Source: CAZJDM01 sp964544765
GTDB lineage: Bacteria; Bdellovibrionota_B; Oligoflexia; CAYFLR01
DNA: 15,705 nt
Reading direction: 5' to 3'
NCBI GenBank assembly: GCA_964544765.1
Contig: CAZJDM010000106.1
Span: 1 to 15,705 of the forward strand
Both the position numbers and the translations under genes were made by a program. This document shows, piece by piece, positions 14,748 to 15,705 of this stretch (position 1 is its first letter; each line of letters begins with the position of its first letter). The notes under the pieces were generated by a model that saw nothing but the letters and a program-made list of their open reading frames with translations, made no database searches and was not told where the DNA came from.

Positions 14748-15705
14748 ATAGAATATCTTTTAGAAAGTTCTAATAGAAGATCATCGGTAATTATATTTTC
14801 CGCCTCAGCCTTAAAGTTCAAAATGATCCTATGTCTAAGAACAGGTAATAAAACGGTTCTTATATCTTCGGGAGAAACGGTAAACCTACCATTGATTAAG
14901 GCATTGCCTTTAGCTGCTAACACCAAATATTGTGCTCCTCTGGGCCCTGCCCCCCAATGAATATTTTTTTTCATAAAATCAGGGCAGCTTGAATCTGATG
15001 GCCTAGTACGACGGACCAAATCTATCGCATAAGAGTACACTTGATCGGAAACCGGCATTTGTAATAACAATGATTGAAAATGATTTATATCTTCTCTATC
15101 GATAATAGGACCAACACTTATCGTTCTACCATTAGTGATTGCCTTTATTACCGTAATCTCCTCTTCTCTATCCTGGTATTCAACGGCTATTTGAAACATA
15201 AACCTATCTAACTGGGCCTCTGGCAAAGGGAACGTTCCTTCTTGTTCTATAGGATTTTGCGTGGCAAAAATTAAAAAAGGAGGTTCAAGATCATAAGTCT
15301 TACCAGCCACTGTAACGGCATATTCCTGCATAGATTGTAAAAGAGCTGATTGTGTCTTAGGGCTTGAGCGATTTATCTCATCGGCTAATACAATGTTGGC
15401 AAATACTGGCCCTTTTAAAAACCTAAAACTTCTTTTGCCTGTTTCAACATCTTCCTCCAACACCTCTGCACCCATTATATCTGACGGCATTAAATCGGGA
15501 GTAAATTGAATCCGGGAAAAATTTAAACTCAACACTTGAGCCAAAGTATTTATCAAAGTTGTTTTAGCTAACCCCGGGACTCCTACAAAGATAGAGTGAC
15601 CACGAGCTAAAATAGAAATCAATAGTTGATCAACAACCTGCTCTTGTCCAATAACGTTTTTGGCAATTTCTTTTTTTAATAAGGGTATTTTCTCAATCAA
15701 TTTAT
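14744..15705 (-). CDS. MoxR-family AAA+ ATPase, 5' end outside the window
   Basis: At least 318 residues. MoxR ATPases act as chaperone-like remodelers for VWA-domain partner proteins. All key elements are present (numbering from the TTG at 15700): Walker A GVPGLAKT at 40-47, Walker B IVLADEIN with Asp107-Glu108, sensor-1 ATQNP at 146-150, and the arginine-finger region LPEAQLDRF with Arg166. The C-terminal lid domain contains the family's HWGAGPRGAQYL block. A possible TTG start lies at 15700-15698, but the frame remains open through the last bases of the window and no Shine-Dalgarno can be checked, so the true start probably lies further right. It is the first visible gene of a six-gene operon and overlaps the DUF58 gene by 4 bp; the operon promoter is not in the window. 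Confidence 0.92.
   Translation of the reverse strand, partial: KLIEKIPLLKKEIAKNVIGQEQVVDQLLISILARGHSIFVGVPGLAKTTLINTLAQVLSLNFSRIQFTPDLMPSDIMGAEVLEEDVETGKRSFRFLKGPVFANIVLADEINRSSPKTQSALLQSMQEYAVTVAGKTYDLEPPFLIFATQNPIEQEGTFPLPEAQLDRFMFQIAVEYQDREEEITVIKAITNGRTISVGPIIDREDINHFQSLLLQMPVSDQVYSYAIDLVRRTRPSDSSCPDFMKKNIHWGAGPRGAQYLVLAAKGNALINGRFTVSPEDIRTVLLPVLRHRIILNFKAEAENIITDDLLLELSKRYSI

Noticed and set aside
1..15705. tRNA or rRNA genes, CRISPR repeats, insertion sequences or integrase genes
   Set aside because: I saw no cloverleaf-like sequence, spaced repeat array, transposase or recombinase motif in the window.

Overview
This window is AT-rich bacterial chromosome. It is probably from a Gram-negative, didermic bacterium, because it carries an OmpA-domain MotB, a possible lipoprotein signal remnant and a MoxR/DUF58/BatA/DUF4159 operon. 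That operon layout is common in Bdellovibrionota, SAR324, other delta-type lineages and Bacteroidota, but the sequence alone does not fix the taxon.

Positions 1-2600 hold a stator-type pair, motA then motB (+ strand), converging on a class I SAM-dependent methyltransferase (- strand) that has its own recognisable promoter. Positions 2640-3675 hold a strong intrinsic terminator, a small alanine/glycine-rich protein of unknown function (- strand) whose upstream sequence looks like a broken lipoprotein signal, and about 390 bp without a convincing gene.

Positions 3676-6813 form a compact accessory island of two divergently transcribed toxin-antitoxin-like modules. On the - strand is an AbiE type IV pair: an AbiEi-like antitoxin/regulator followed by an AbiEii-like nucleotidyltransferase with an unusual N-terminal four-cysteine segment. 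On the + strand is a 'mobile mystery' pair: an XRE-type HTH protein A, then a Fic-domain protein B starting inside the last codon of A. The roughly 300 bp between the modules contains both promoters, a palindrome over the abiE -35 element, and three copies of a TTCTATATATATG box around the mobile-mystery promoter. No transposase or integrase is visible.

Positions 6890-15705 are one tightly packed - strand operon: MoxR AAA+ ATPase (5' end outside the window), DUF58 protein, BatA-like protein ending in a DUF4159-like domain, a membrane VWA protein with a GATase-like domain, and two long coiled-coil proteins of unknown function. Joints are 4-bp, 1-bp or few-bp overlaps or gaps, implying translational coupling. 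By analogy with MoxR-VWA systems, the ATPase probably remodels or activates the membrane-anchored VWA proteins at the envelope. The two coiled-coil proteins are the least explained part and may be scaffolds or clients of that complex.

Several starts were revised from sequence evidence: abiEi at 5460 (TTG), the Fic gene at 6217 (GTG), and the first coiled-coil gene at 8823 (ATG). The MoxR frame runs open off the right edge.
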